Of a DNA stretch of 28,837 bases, positions 1-11,400 are shown one piece after another. The notes under the pieces were generated by a model, which was given only the letters and a program-made list of their open reading frames with translations, did no database searches and was not told the DNA's origin. Position numbers and translations under genes: made by a program. How positions within the stretch are numbered: the first letter of the stretch is position 1; each line of letters begins with the position of its first letter. The DNA is from Klebsormidium nitens. Lineage: Eukaryota; Streptophyta; Klebsormidiophyceae; Klebsormidiales; Klebsormidiaceae. The stretch covers positions 1 to 28,837 of the forward strand of contig DF237793.1 in NCBI GenBank assembly GCA_000708835.1, given 5' to 3'.

Positions 1-513
1 CTCGCTCATTCAATGATGATTCCATGCTAGCATTTGACGTAAGGTTCATGATATGTAAAGCATTGCCAGACGCTCAATCTCGGCGATCGCGGTCATGCAA
101 GGAGCTTCCGTGAGTGCTGAGCTCAAGGAATCATAGATACAGCTGTGGCGACGTTATATCAGGCGGCGTAATGATGCATGTATGCTCGCAATCTTAGTGG
201 TTGAGCTACATCACAACTTGATGTTTGATCAATGGCGGCAAGGGATGGCCGCGCAAGCCTGCATGTTTGTTCTTATGCACTTGAACCATGTACCATCATG
301 CTGCAAGAAGCTTCAAGTCGATCGTAGTAAACATATACTCGTTTGATCTGCTGTTGGAGGTTTCTCGCGAACATTAAGTCAATAGCTCCCCGTAAGGAGG
401 GGTTGCCAAACCTTTACTCTGCAACGGCCTTGTGCTCTACGAGCGCGCAACTGGGAAGGTTAGGACAGATTCTTTAAGGGTCAACAGCGCTAGCCGGTTC
501 TCAAGACTCCCTC
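1..513. other. 3' flank of the glucose transporter gene; no gene seen
   Basis: Contains the likely 3'UTR and poly(A) region of the minus-strand transporter. No ORF with recognisable homology, and no tRNA or repeat was seen. Confidence 0.6.
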
Positions 514-3500
514 TCAAACATTTGAAGCCATTAGCTTTTCGATGTCTTCAAGCGACCTGCCTTTCGTTTCCACGACGAATCTCGACACGAACGAAGCCGC
601 CGCAATGCACACGACTGCAAACCCGAGGTAGACCTGTCCGATGCTGAACTTGTTGACCAGTGCCAAGAACGTTAGTCCGATGAAGAAGTTGCAAGCCTGC
701 ATATCAGCAAAAGGCGATGTAAAGACGATGTTACAGTTTTTGCCGCATGACCAGCTGATGTGAGCTACTTCACGTGACAATTGCCTCTCCGGCCATCTCT
801 GCCTAAGCCTGACCAATCCACACTCCGACTTCCCCAGTTAATCCCAAATCGGTGCAAAATTCCCCCGATCCCAAGGGAAGACGGCTCGGTCTCGACAAGC
901 ATATCAATCTGACGTGCGGATCCCCGAAAAAATTCTTACCCAGTGAGTGAAGAGAGCCAGAGAGACGCCCTTGGCTCGTATCCTGGCTGGCAAGATCTCC
1001 CCCGCCAGCAGCCCCGGCACCGGACCGACTCCAAAGGAGAACGCAAGCACGTACCTGCAAAGACAGACGGACACGTGAGAGCCCATTGACGAGTCCAAAG
1101 CACGGCTTCACTAAGTAGTGCCAGACAATTTTCGTGCTCCTCAACCCAGCTCAGAGGGTCGCAACCTCCAGCCGGGGCAGTTTAGAAAGGGCCTTTACAG
1201 TCGGCGCAATGGACATGCAACCATGGGTGGCGCACGAAGTCGCTGATAGATGCATGCACTGTGTAAGAATGCGTCTACAAGGTCCTGTACATTTACCTCA
1301 AGCTGGGACTGATGCCCAGGAACACGACAACCACTGCTTCAGAGTCAGGCAGCCACCTTCCACGTCACTCATTTCGGAGATTGAAAGGAAGATCGAAAGG
1401 CCGCTATTCAACAGCCTGCAGAAGTTGAGATGGGGAAAGCAATCTCACAGGACAGTTCCAACAACGGCGATGGTACCCGAGTACGCCTCCAAGGCTGGCA
1501 GGGTCAGGCCGGCAGCGAGCAGGATCATCATGGCAGCCTGGACAGCACGCGAGAGACGAATATTGAGAGAAATTCTTTTGCCCTGATTATTTTGGGACTG
1601 AGTCGCTCGTTGAATTGATCTGAAGTCGCGAGCGATCCTTGGAAAGGCTTTGTGAACGAGCATCTGAAAGTAACACACCTTGGCAGGGGGGAACGAACGA
1701 ATTTTTGGCTCGAGCGAGCTCGACGTTGCCTGCAAAACCGAGCTGTCAGACTTACACGTAGAGGTCTGCGTAATAAGATCATACCGACGCCTTTCGGTTG
1801 GAGCATGTTCTATGTGCAACAGCTCTTACACGCAATCGGCAGATAACAGGACGCGTGTTGTCACCGTTCCTGCATCAACCGGGACTGGACGAGAACCTTT
1901 GCGAATTGTTCAGCGCACATCTTCCTGAGCAACAACCCGCTCATTCGTCGCCTTGACTGGACAATTTGACGCCAGCATTTATGCACCGGATCAGAAAATT
2001 AACTAGGTAGGAACCCCCAAGGTCAAGCCCCCTGATCGTGCAACATCCGATCGAGTCCTCAAACAGACATCAAGCACTGCGCTCCAAGCCTGCAACTCGG
2101 ACAACCTCAGTGTAGACGGCCACTTTATACTGCCCACCTGATGAATCTGGCCGCCTAGCTGAAGGTGTCCTTCCGCCGTCTCATGGACACAATTTGTTGA
2201 TTGAAGGACCGAAACGGTCCGCAATCGGTGTCAAGTCTGGCGGCTGGAAAATTGACGGGGTACATCAACAGAGGAATTTATTGGCAGATTTGACGAAGAA
2301 AAATCAGCGGAGCAAAGGACGGAGGAGAAAAGAGCGCCCTGCATACCTGGCCCAGGAAGCTCGACTGCAGCAGCTTCTTCCGGCCTTGCGAGTCCATCAT
2401 CGCCGAGGCCGCGACCGTGCCGAACACGTTGGCCGCGCCCACCAGCGCGCTCGCGGCAATGTCGGACGCGACGCCCGCCTTGCGGAACACCGTCGTGCTG
2501 AAGTAGACGACCGCGTTGATGCCCGAGAATTGTTGCAGCAGGAACAGCGCGCACGCGATGAGCGTCACTGCAGGACAGGAAGGCGTCGACGACTATTCTT
2601 CATTTAGAATTTTACTGGAGCGAGAACGCTTGCACATGGATGTAGTGAGTGTCACGGTGGGACGGCGGGCAGCTTGAACGGAAGAATGGGACCCCTTAGC
2701 GACCGGAAGGGTTCGTGATTTCTTTGCGACCATTTACGTACGAGTTGTATAGATGTCCCTTCAAAGCCGCCATATGGGCTTAATATCTGCGCGCAGACCG
2801 TCAACCACGTCTGACCTTAGTATGTACCCACTTGTCGCAGCGAACTAGTATTTGCTGGCTGTGTTCTAAAGCGAGATTTCAAAAGAACGTCTCAAGACGT
2901 TTTGGGGAATCCAGACTGCTTCCGAATACCAGCTGAGACCAACGAACTCAAATGGTCGAAACTGCCAGCAAGTCTCCTCGATTCAATCAGCGAGCTCCTT
3001 AAATAAGCTGCTGGCTTTTAGAAGAACACCCAAGACTTGACGTACGGGCACTTCGCTTGAAAACAAGTTTCTCCCCCGACGAACATCGCCTCCATCTCTA
3101 GAAGCTGCAATAGCACGATTTGAGCCGGCGCGGGAGAAGCGTAGTCCTCACCTTTCCTGTACCGCTTGCTGAACAGGTCTCCCCACCCCGCCTCCTCTTC
3201 CCCTTTGCCCGCAAGTGCGCTGTCTTTCAGCTCCGCAATTGTGCCAGCAGCATCCGCAGCGCCCCACAACTTTCGGACAGCAGCTTCAGCGTCCGCTGAT
3301 CGTCCGTGCTGCAAGAAAGGACAATCGTGTCAGCAGATGCACAGGATGACTAACCACGTTTGGTGACCCTGTTGTGTCGTGTTTCACAAGATCCTTCGTA
3401 GAGGCTCCGCTTGAACGAACATGGTGCGAGAACACTCCCTTTTTGAAGACATCCGCTCGACCGAATTGCCAAAGTCGCTGTAGGAGTCGCCACCAAGACC

Positions 3501-6500
3501 CCGTCGAGTTATGAATCGGTGCCGCAAGCAGGATTTCCTAGCAAGCGAAGCCAACAATCTGGTGAGCGTCGGCCTGACAAAGTTTGATGTGGGGCTTGGT
3601 ACCTAAACCTTCCTTTGTTTGGAGCGCTCCCAATATTATGTCCTCACCTTGAACAGCCAGCTCGGGCTTTCTGGGGCCCACGCCATGCCGACGCCCAAAA
3701 GCACCGCAGGGATGACGGCAATCCCGAACATGGTTCGCCACCTGTAGAGGAAACAACCGGACGGTCTCGCTGGTGTGCAGCAGATAAAAGTTCGACTCAG
3801 GTTGTCTGGATGTATACAGTGGCAATGCTTGGGTTGTGTGCAATCACGTCGGTACTGACAACGCGGCGCTCGACGTGGTTGCGGACAAACATCGGACATA
3901 TGTCTGCATAATCTTATGTGGAATGCAAAAGCAGCTCTTGTATTAGCTCGAGGGATTTGGTCGTGGACCAGTTCTGTGTGTCAAGTGGAACGTTGGCCTT
4001 CAAGTCGATCCAAGGGCCAGTGACAAATGCGAATAGAACAAGGTAAAATGAAAGACTTGGTCTGCCGAGTCACACTCCTGTACTGTCCAGCTTCAACAGA
4101 ATCAAACCAGAAGAATCGCAGAAACTGGTCATCTTCAAACCTTTGCAAGTGAGTATCGAAGAAGAGCAATATCGACGTGGAACTGCGAAAAGAACCGCAT
4201 GTCTTACAAGGAGTCTTCGATGATGGCGCGGTGCAAAACCTCGTAGTTGCCCCTGACTTTGCCAACTTAGAATGAAGCGAATTCCTGCTGGTCTTCGACT
4301 CACCAGCCCGGATTCTCGCTCAGAGGAAGGCCGGCCAGAAGAGCACCGAGAATGCCTGCAGCATACAACGAGTTGAATAGACTGCCAATCAGGGCAGGTG
4401 CGATTTCGTATGGAGATTGTGCGCTTCTTTAACGCTTTGAGAAAACAATCTGGACCAGATTTTGTGTGTGTGCACGTCTGCGACAAAGTTGTACGAAAAG
4501 CGGCCTCTGGAAGCAAAACGTCTTCTTAGGCGCGAAAATTGTAGGGCGATGAAGCAATCTGGTGGTGGTCATCCTTTCCTGGATCCGATCATTTGTGTGT
4601 GCTAAAGAAGAGTCTACAAATTTTCTGCCTTTGTGCCCACCTTGCCAGTCGAGCTCAAAGTGCACCGCCAGCAAGGAAACATCAAGTCGATCCACATAGT
4701 AGGTTTTCAAAAATGTGACGCATGTTGAAACAGTTCCCACTTTTGTTCCAGTACACTCACCTATGCAGATTGCTAGTTGGTTGACGGACCCCAGAGCCCC
4801 TCTGATGTTGGGAGGGGAAACCTGAGTGGTAAGAGGAGAGTGAACAAAGTTCACAATCGTGTGAATGCGAAGTACTTGGCCGAGCAGCTTTCCGGTTGAC
4901 TCGTTTGCGTGCAATTGCAGGACTTTGAAGTGTGTGCCTTAAACACAAGGAGGACCCCAGAAAGTCAAAGTCGAAATTCGACGCAAGTTGGAGTGCAATC
5001 AGACAGAGCATGAAATCCTAAGGTATTTGATGCCCTGAGACGAATTATGGAACCAAAAATAGGCAGTGTAACCCACCTCAGATATGTACAAGGGCACAAG
5101 AGTTGATGACAGACCGATGCCGATTCCACAGATCAGCCGTCCAGCGATAATCATTGAGGTAGACCCGGCAGTGGCACTGCCAGCGAAAGTCCAGACACAA
5201 CGCATCAGGCCCCCATCGACTGGCGTTGATGTTAAAGAACGGTCGAGATCAGATGCGCATTGCAACTTGTCACGTTCACTTCTGCTAACAAATATTACAC
5301 AAAGAGAGTCCGATCGTAAGTCCTTAGTATTCCGTCAGGAACGCGCTCTTGGGACGGACCAGCTTGCAGTGCTTCCACCAGAGAGGGAGGGATTTAGACA
5401 GCAATCCTTTCTGTTCGCTGGCTGGGAAAAAGCAGCACACTGCCCAGTTTTAGGAGGCCCCTATGAGGAATGAAGTGGAGAACCTCACCATACAAATGCT
5501 CCAACGACCAGGGGTAGAACATTGATTTGCAGGGCCCGGGTCCTTCCAAACTTTTCCGCAAAGTTCCCCCCCACCACAGAGCCCAACGCTGCGCCCGCCA
5601 AAGTAATGCTCACCACTAACCCAGAGATGGCAGTGTTTCCTCGGAATCCTAGCTCGCCTGACATGTAATCAAGGGCCCCATTGACAACCCTGCAACCACC
5701 AGTTCAGCTTTTATTCATTTGATGCTTTTGGAGGAGCTGCTAGTTTGTCAGGGAGAAGAGAAGGAGAGTCTCATGAATCTCATGAAGGTGAAATTAGCCA
5801 TAACCCTCTGATATCAGGTTGGCAAACAGAACAAGTATGTTCAGCTCTGCCTGCCTGTTGGAATTCTATGTTCAATGGCTTGGATTGACAGCCAGAAGGA
5901 TCAAGGAAGATCATAAGAGGAGAAAAAGCCAAGCAGTGCAAGACTCCTGTGTCTTCTAGGGGAAGGTACAAAGTTACCTTTGATCTGCGTTTTGGTGCCT
6001 CTAACGTGGATCAATGCCTTCATTGTTCTCGAGAAATAACTAATCAAACACAAAGACTCTTAGAGAACCAGACTCCTCCTTGTCCACCTCGATGGAAGGC
6101 ATCATGGAGGCCCATTCATGTAGACTGCAAACAGTCGAGTCTTGCAATCAACACAAGACTCTCACCCCAAATGGTAGCCAAATAAGAGAGCGCCCAGACA
6201 CGCAATTGCCACGGCCGGAATGACAGAACCTGTGGCTGTCATGCTTTTGTCAGGTCTCCCCTCGAGATCTGCGGCTGCAAAACAGTGTCAAGGAGTGAGG
6301 TAGCCACCAACTTGACCACAAATTGACCCTTCAATTCAAGAGGGCATTGGCGCACAACTTGTGTTTGTTTCTTTCATCACTCAATTGCTTCTGCAATTGA
6401 AGCAACAGCTCAAAGGAATTGTGATGAAAACAAATTGAATCATGTAATGCGCTCGTCAGGAAGACTTCGCCTAAAAACAAAGTCTACTCAGGATTCTGAG

Positions 6501-6870
6501 CGACCATCTTTCAGAAGATACTCATTTTGAGATCTGGGACTTGGATCAGCGAGTTGATACCTGCTGCTCGGACCGAGGAACGCCTGGAATGCGTAGTATG
6601 CGAGTCACCAAAGACCATCTTTGATTGGTGAAGATGCTGTGCATCACCCGAAACACTCAGCTTCTGTGGTTTGTATCCAGGGGCTCGGACTGCGCTCTCA
6701 GGCTTGGACCCAATGCATGCAACTACGCTGGTCTTCCTAAGCTTGCCTTTACGACCTTCAGCTCTTTGAATTGGGACAAGGGGAAGGCGTGTGATGGTAG
6801 AAAGTCTACCATCGTCCCCAATCTGAGTGCGAGGAAGGAGCTTGAGCGTGCGGCTTGACACTGCTTGCAT
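514..6870 (-). CDS. Plastidic glucose transporter (pGlcT/GLT1-like, MFS sugar porter), 12 coding exons, 563 aa
   Basis: Exports glucose from starch breakdown across the plastid inner envelope in the plant family; that role is family knowledge. Exons on the minus strand, in order: 6870-6561, 6274-6166, 5689-5489, 5176-5077, 4821-4761, 4355-4304, 3741-3648, 3308-3152, 2567-2347, 1537-1449, 1054-940, 696-514. All introns are GT-AG, phases agree, and the total is 1692 nt including the TGA at 514-516. Residues 1-103 are basic and Ser/Thr-rich with SVVAC at 48-52, a plausible transit-peptide cleavage site. Sugar-porter marks follow: FGYHLG (135-140), GRTR (188-191), PESP (301-304), QQFSGIN (373-379), GPVP (475-478) and VETKGRS (545-551). 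Length is close to plant pGlcT (about 545 aa). An oddity is Ser305, where the family usually has a basic residue after PESP. The ATG at 6870 is the first in its exon. It is divergent from the LETM1-like gene. Confidence 0.95.
6364..6434. repeat. Imperfect long hairpin in pGlcT intron 1
   Basis: TTTCATCAC (6372-6380) pairs with GTGATGAAA (6421-6429), flanked by TTTGT/ACAAA. An inner stem TTGCTTC (6385-6391)/GAAGCAA (6399-6405) lies inside the arms. It could be a small mobile-element relic or chance. Confidence 0.5.
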
Positions 6871-7188
6871 CCTTTTTGTCTGGCAGAATCATCCAGTGCC
6901 TTTCTTTTCAAAGACGTTCTCGCACCCGCTGTACGTCTGCAGCTGCAAACGCGTCCTCCTTTCAATCACCAAACTAGCTTCAACCTGCAACCTTGAAGTT
7001 GTACCCAGGCCTGCATTGACCAGCTCGACAGCCTGCTTTCCAACTTCTGGGTTAGCTTCACCCTCGTATTATCCTACATAGTAGCCGGGGGCATCTCGAC
7101 GGCCAACCCGGTCCCCTATAAGCCTGAACTAAGAGGTGGAAGAGATTGGCTCGCCATAACCTGACGCTTAAGAGGGTTTTTGAGGGGT

Positions 7189-7222
7189 GTGGAACATTGG
7201 CCTACTGGCCAATGTTCTCCAC
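7189..7222. repeat. Inverted repeat/hairpin in the pGlcT/LETM1-like intergenic region
   Basis: AACATTGGCC (7193-7202) and GGCCAATGTT (7207-7216) form a perfect 10-bp stem with a TACT loop. The stem is extended by GTGG/CCAC across a 2-nt bulge. No following T-run, so not an evident terminator. Confidence 0.8.
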
Positions 7223-8364
7223 ATATACGGCCTTCAATACTCGAATATATACGTATTACGTTTGCATGCAGATGCACAAGTATATCCTGCCGTAACCTAC
7301 AGATTGTCAGTCTTCATTTGAAAGATAATTGTAAGCTCCCACATATGCATTACAATTTTCATATCAGATTCCTATTTAATCGAGTTTGTGTGCTGGATGG
7401 TCCCGGTTGGATCCGCCAGTCGTGCTGTATTTTTCCAGTCGTCGATATAGGTGATCTAATATCCGACGGTACAAGTAGCTCTCGTTGCTACCCGTCAGTG
7501 AGCGCCAGTTAGATTTACCGTGTACCGAACCTGCGTCGTTCGATATGACTTAATCTAATCTCGATGACCAGAAAAGGTTGAGACTTTATAGTTCCGGACT
7601 TCGCCGATGAATCTCAGAGCGAAGAAGTGCCACTCGACCGCGGAGACAATCTCTTAATGACTGGCCGGTTATATAGTTCGATTCGGCCGGTGTAAGAAGG
7701 TTAAGTAGCAGAGAGGGTTTGTGACCATCGCTTCTTCATGATCATCTCTTTCCTGGCTCACAACAGCTCAAGAGTCACAAGCAACTTGGCTGAAGATGCT
7801 ATCTTAGAAACCTATTGGGCGCCACATGAGGGTGTCTTGTAGCCAAAGCGCTCTGACGAACAGGTGCAGGCAGCTTGGTTGGCTATACGAAGGGAAGGCT
7901 GGACCCAGCGAGGCCAAAACATGGCATTCAGAAAGTGATGCATCGAATGCTAGTGGTGGCACCTAAACTGGTCGCAAGATCGTCAGCATCTTAAAGGTGC
8001 GGCCCCTGCATCATAAGTTTGGGACTAAGCAAAGCATTTTCTTTTATCTAAGCATCCTTGGAACATCGTTTTGTTGTAATACCTCCTTAACTTCTTTTGC
8101 GAGAACACTTTCAAAGTCACCTTTAAAGGTATCTGTTGGCTGCAATGCTGGTCTTCCTGCACGCTTTGTGGCATTGAGCCGCTGCAGTTCGCACCTTCAG
8201 TCTGGGTTTTACCATACGCCACACTCTGAAAGAGTTCAGCATTTCAGGTCATTTCAGTCACAGGAAGGGGACTACACAGTTTTTGCCATTGCAACAGGCC
8301 TTTCGCCTCATTTCTGGCAGATGATATTACATTGCTGTCTTCATCATCACATTATAATGTTTGC

Positions 8365-8374
8365 TTTATATACC
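8365..8374 (+). promoter_or_regulatory. Probable TATA box of the LETM1-like gene
   Basis: TTTATATACC lies 64 bases before the ATG at 8438. With usual plant spacing, transcription would begin near 8395-8405, giving a leader of about 35-45 nt. Inferred from sequence only. Confidence 0.4.
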
Positions 8375-8437
8375 TCTGTGCAGAATCTATTCTGGTCGTG
8401 TCCACTTATCAATTTCTAATACGCCTGCAGGTTAGCT

Positions 8438-11400
8438 ATGGGGGGGCCCCAACTATCCACCTTTCATGTACGGCGGTGGCACCTTCGTTCCGTCCACTCA
8501 GGGGCTCCAAGCAAGTGCACTACTGTCCATCAGTTGCCTCCCCTGAAGATAAAGGCGCAATTACCCCACAATGTTCGACGGTTAGAAGTGGCTCTTTTCA
8601 ATGCCCCTGCAACTTGCCGGCATTTGACAAACCGTTTGTCTTTTGGTCACCTAACCCTGCCTTCACAGAAAGAGCATCCTGGCTTTCCTTCCGGAAGAAA
8701 AGCAAGGGACAGAAGCCCCCTCGTCAGAGCATACTCGGACGATCATGCTCTGCCTCAAAATGACAAAGTTCCTTTGGACTCCGAGACAGCTAAGGTTGAA
8801 CTAGCGACACCTCTTAGTTCTCCCTCTGGGGATGTCATTGTCACGGCTCTCCACGAGCACGCAGAGAGGCTGCGACTAGCGCTAGTGGAGCAGGAGAGCC
8901 TCACCAAAGGTCCCTGGTTTGCCCAAAAGTGGCTGGGGATCGACAAGAATGCATGGATGAGGAGCGTGGGATATCAGGCAAGTATACCTGCGACTAAGAG
9001 CTGTGACGACTGAGAGCTGTGAGTTCTCATTTGTTTTGCACGCTGTTAAGAAGCGAACTTGACTGTTGACCCTGCATTCAGGTGCCCTGTCCTTGGCTTG
9101 TGCTTGATTGAAGCGAGTGACAGGTGGAGAAGGAAACATGATTTGCCTTGCAGCTACATCCATCTGACGTGTCTGAAGTGTTAATACTCTGTCTACTTTT
9201 CCGTCGAGCTTTGGATGTTGTTAAGTATGTACTACAATTAATCAATCTTGCTGACCTTTCGGATGACCTCATTAACTCAGTGGTCAGAAGAGGAGCACTG
9301 ACTCCATGTCTTTGGTCTTTGTTGAGTCAATTGGGCCAGTGTCAGCCTGTTGAGACTTACGCGATATCACAGTCATCTTCTCGACATCGTGCAGGCCGCA
9401 GTGCACGCTCTCCTAAAAGCTGCAGGGGACGTGGCCGACCGGGGGGAGGCCCGTGACCGGGACGCCCATACAGTTGTCATTAAGAGTCTGGCCAGACAAC
9501 GAGCGCCCTTGGAAAGTGCAATCACTGCGGCTCTGGATGCACGTGACCCTCTGGCGGGGGGCTGGTTCTGGGCTGTACCGTACCCCCCTGCCCTGCAAAG
9601 CCTCCTTGGGGTTCTCGAAAACGATGGCCGGTTTGGGGTGTGTACAGCCTTGAGGGAGGCCGCTTGTGAACCAGGTTGGACATCTGGCCGATAACCTGAA
9701 GTTTGTGATGCGCTGCAATCTGCTTCAGTTGCAGTCAATATGGCTGCCTACAATCAATCTGTTCAAGTGTTGAAAAGTCAAGTACAGTAAAGCACAGGTT
9801 TAGGGCCTGTGCCCCCACCTTATCCTTAGAACGCCCTCTCCACTCAGATTACACACACACTCGCAGATAGCTGCAGTTGGGGATGGTCTTGTTGACCCAG
9901 CTGGAACGAATCGCTCTTCAGTCCTATCGCTAGTAGTCATCATGAGGCAAGAACTCCTAGGACACGACTGGCTGAACGACACGTCTTGCTTGATCTTTTC
10001 TGGCGGGCGCTGAGAGCACAAGGTCACGTCAAACAGCGGCTGTCTACAACCGTTGATTACATTTCTTCTCTGGCAGGCGTGGAGAGCGACGCCGCCCTCT
10101 TGAAGATGGCTTTACACGTGGAGGGGGCGGTGGCCAAGCTGGGCCAGGCGGCCATGGACTGTGACCCCTTCCCGGCCATTCTGGAGGAGGAGGTCGAGAA
10201 GCTGATGAACCTGCTTGGCACGCTCGTGTCGTCGGAAAAGGTGGGGCTGTCGTAAATAACGTCTTCATTCATTGGCGGCAGACACATCGGTGGATTTTAC
10301 GAGGTGTATGAAGTGGAGCCCAAAGGATTGCGCCGTCGATTGGTCCAGTTTGAGTGCTGACTGGTTTGACATCGGTCTGACAAATCGATCCGATTGAAAG
10401 GGTTGGCAAGCAGTCTCCGTGGTCTTCCTGATTGAAAGGGTTGGCAAGCAGTCTCCGTAGTCTCAACCAAGAAGAGTAATATCTTCACGACACTGCTATA
10501 AGCAGCCTCTGTCTGCTGTGCTGCTTCAAGTTGGTCCATCAACTGAAAGCGGCTAACTTTCTCTTGAGATTGCCAGGTTTCCAGCAGACTCTTGTCAGTT
10601 GCAACAAACGTTACATCCAATGCCGCCAGGTCTACGAGACGGCTTGCGCCTCGGGCCTGCGCCGTGAGTTCTTGGAGCGCTACGCACGGCGCGCTGCGGA
10701 ACGCCTGAGCAACAACGCACGGCTTATCGCCCCTGAGGAGAAGGCCTTCTGGATCGACCTGGTGGAGCGGCAGCTCGGGGTTGCGCTTGCCAGAGAGGGG
10801 CCCGATCTGCTAGGCATGGCAAGAGCGCCACAGGAGGTGAGCGTTTGAGCTGCGAGATAGTTTCAGAAGACCTCGTGAAAACGCCTTGTATCCGAGTGCC
10901 ATTCTAGCCCCACTCCACCTGTCAGTGTTGGCCAAATTGTAAGCCTCACGGCCTAGTTGTACGTAAAGACCACGTATGCTTTGACAGGAAGGATGGATGG
11001 AGATCGATCTGCAGTGCGCTTCCAGCGGACTCCCCCCGATGTCAACACCCACCAGTCCAGGCTGGTCATGATTCTTACTTTCTTCCCAGGATTCCTCCCC
11101 CGACTCTCTCAAGACGGACCTCGCCATCTTCGGTTTCTTCGTCGCGCTCGGCCGCAGCACCCGCCTGTTCCTCAGCGCAAAGGGCGCCGCAGAGGACGAG
11201 GCCATGGGGGGTCTCCTGCGCTACTTCGAGGGGGGGGGCGTCCTTTTCTACCCGGAACTCGCGCGGTTGCCCCTGTTCCAGCTGTTCGTGGAGGTCGTCT
11301 GCGAGGAAATGCAGTGGCTGCCGTTCTACCCGGGGGAGGAGCTCAGCGCGGGCAGCGGGGACCACGGCCATGGGGGAGCGGCGCTGCCGCTGGCGAGCAG

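Larger units (their letters stand above)
6871..8437. other. Head-to-head intergenic region: pGlcT and LETM1-like promoters
   Basis: About 1.57 kb separating divergent start codons. It holds a perfect 10-bp hairpin (7193-7216), an AT-richer stretch (about 7200-7700) and a TATA-like box at 8365. The ORFs at 7180-7512 and 7997-8419 show no recognisable protein and look spurious. A minus-strand core promoter for the transporter was not convincingly found. Confidence 0.6.

Noticed and set aside
7670-7690. GTTCGATTC, resembling a tRNA T-loop/B box
   Set aside because: Flanking bases do not form a T stem and no A box or acceptor stem is present.
8332-8763. 143-aa ORF overlapping the start of the LETM1-like gene in another frame
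   Set aside because: It cannot join exon 1's conserved frame, which continues to KNAWMRSVGYQ. It is a shadow of the real exon.
9350-9394. Extending LETM1-like exon 2 upstream to include RYHSHLLDIVQ
   Set aside because: Conserved alignment resumes exactly at AAVHALL after CAG; the upstream codons need an out-of-phase or weak donor.
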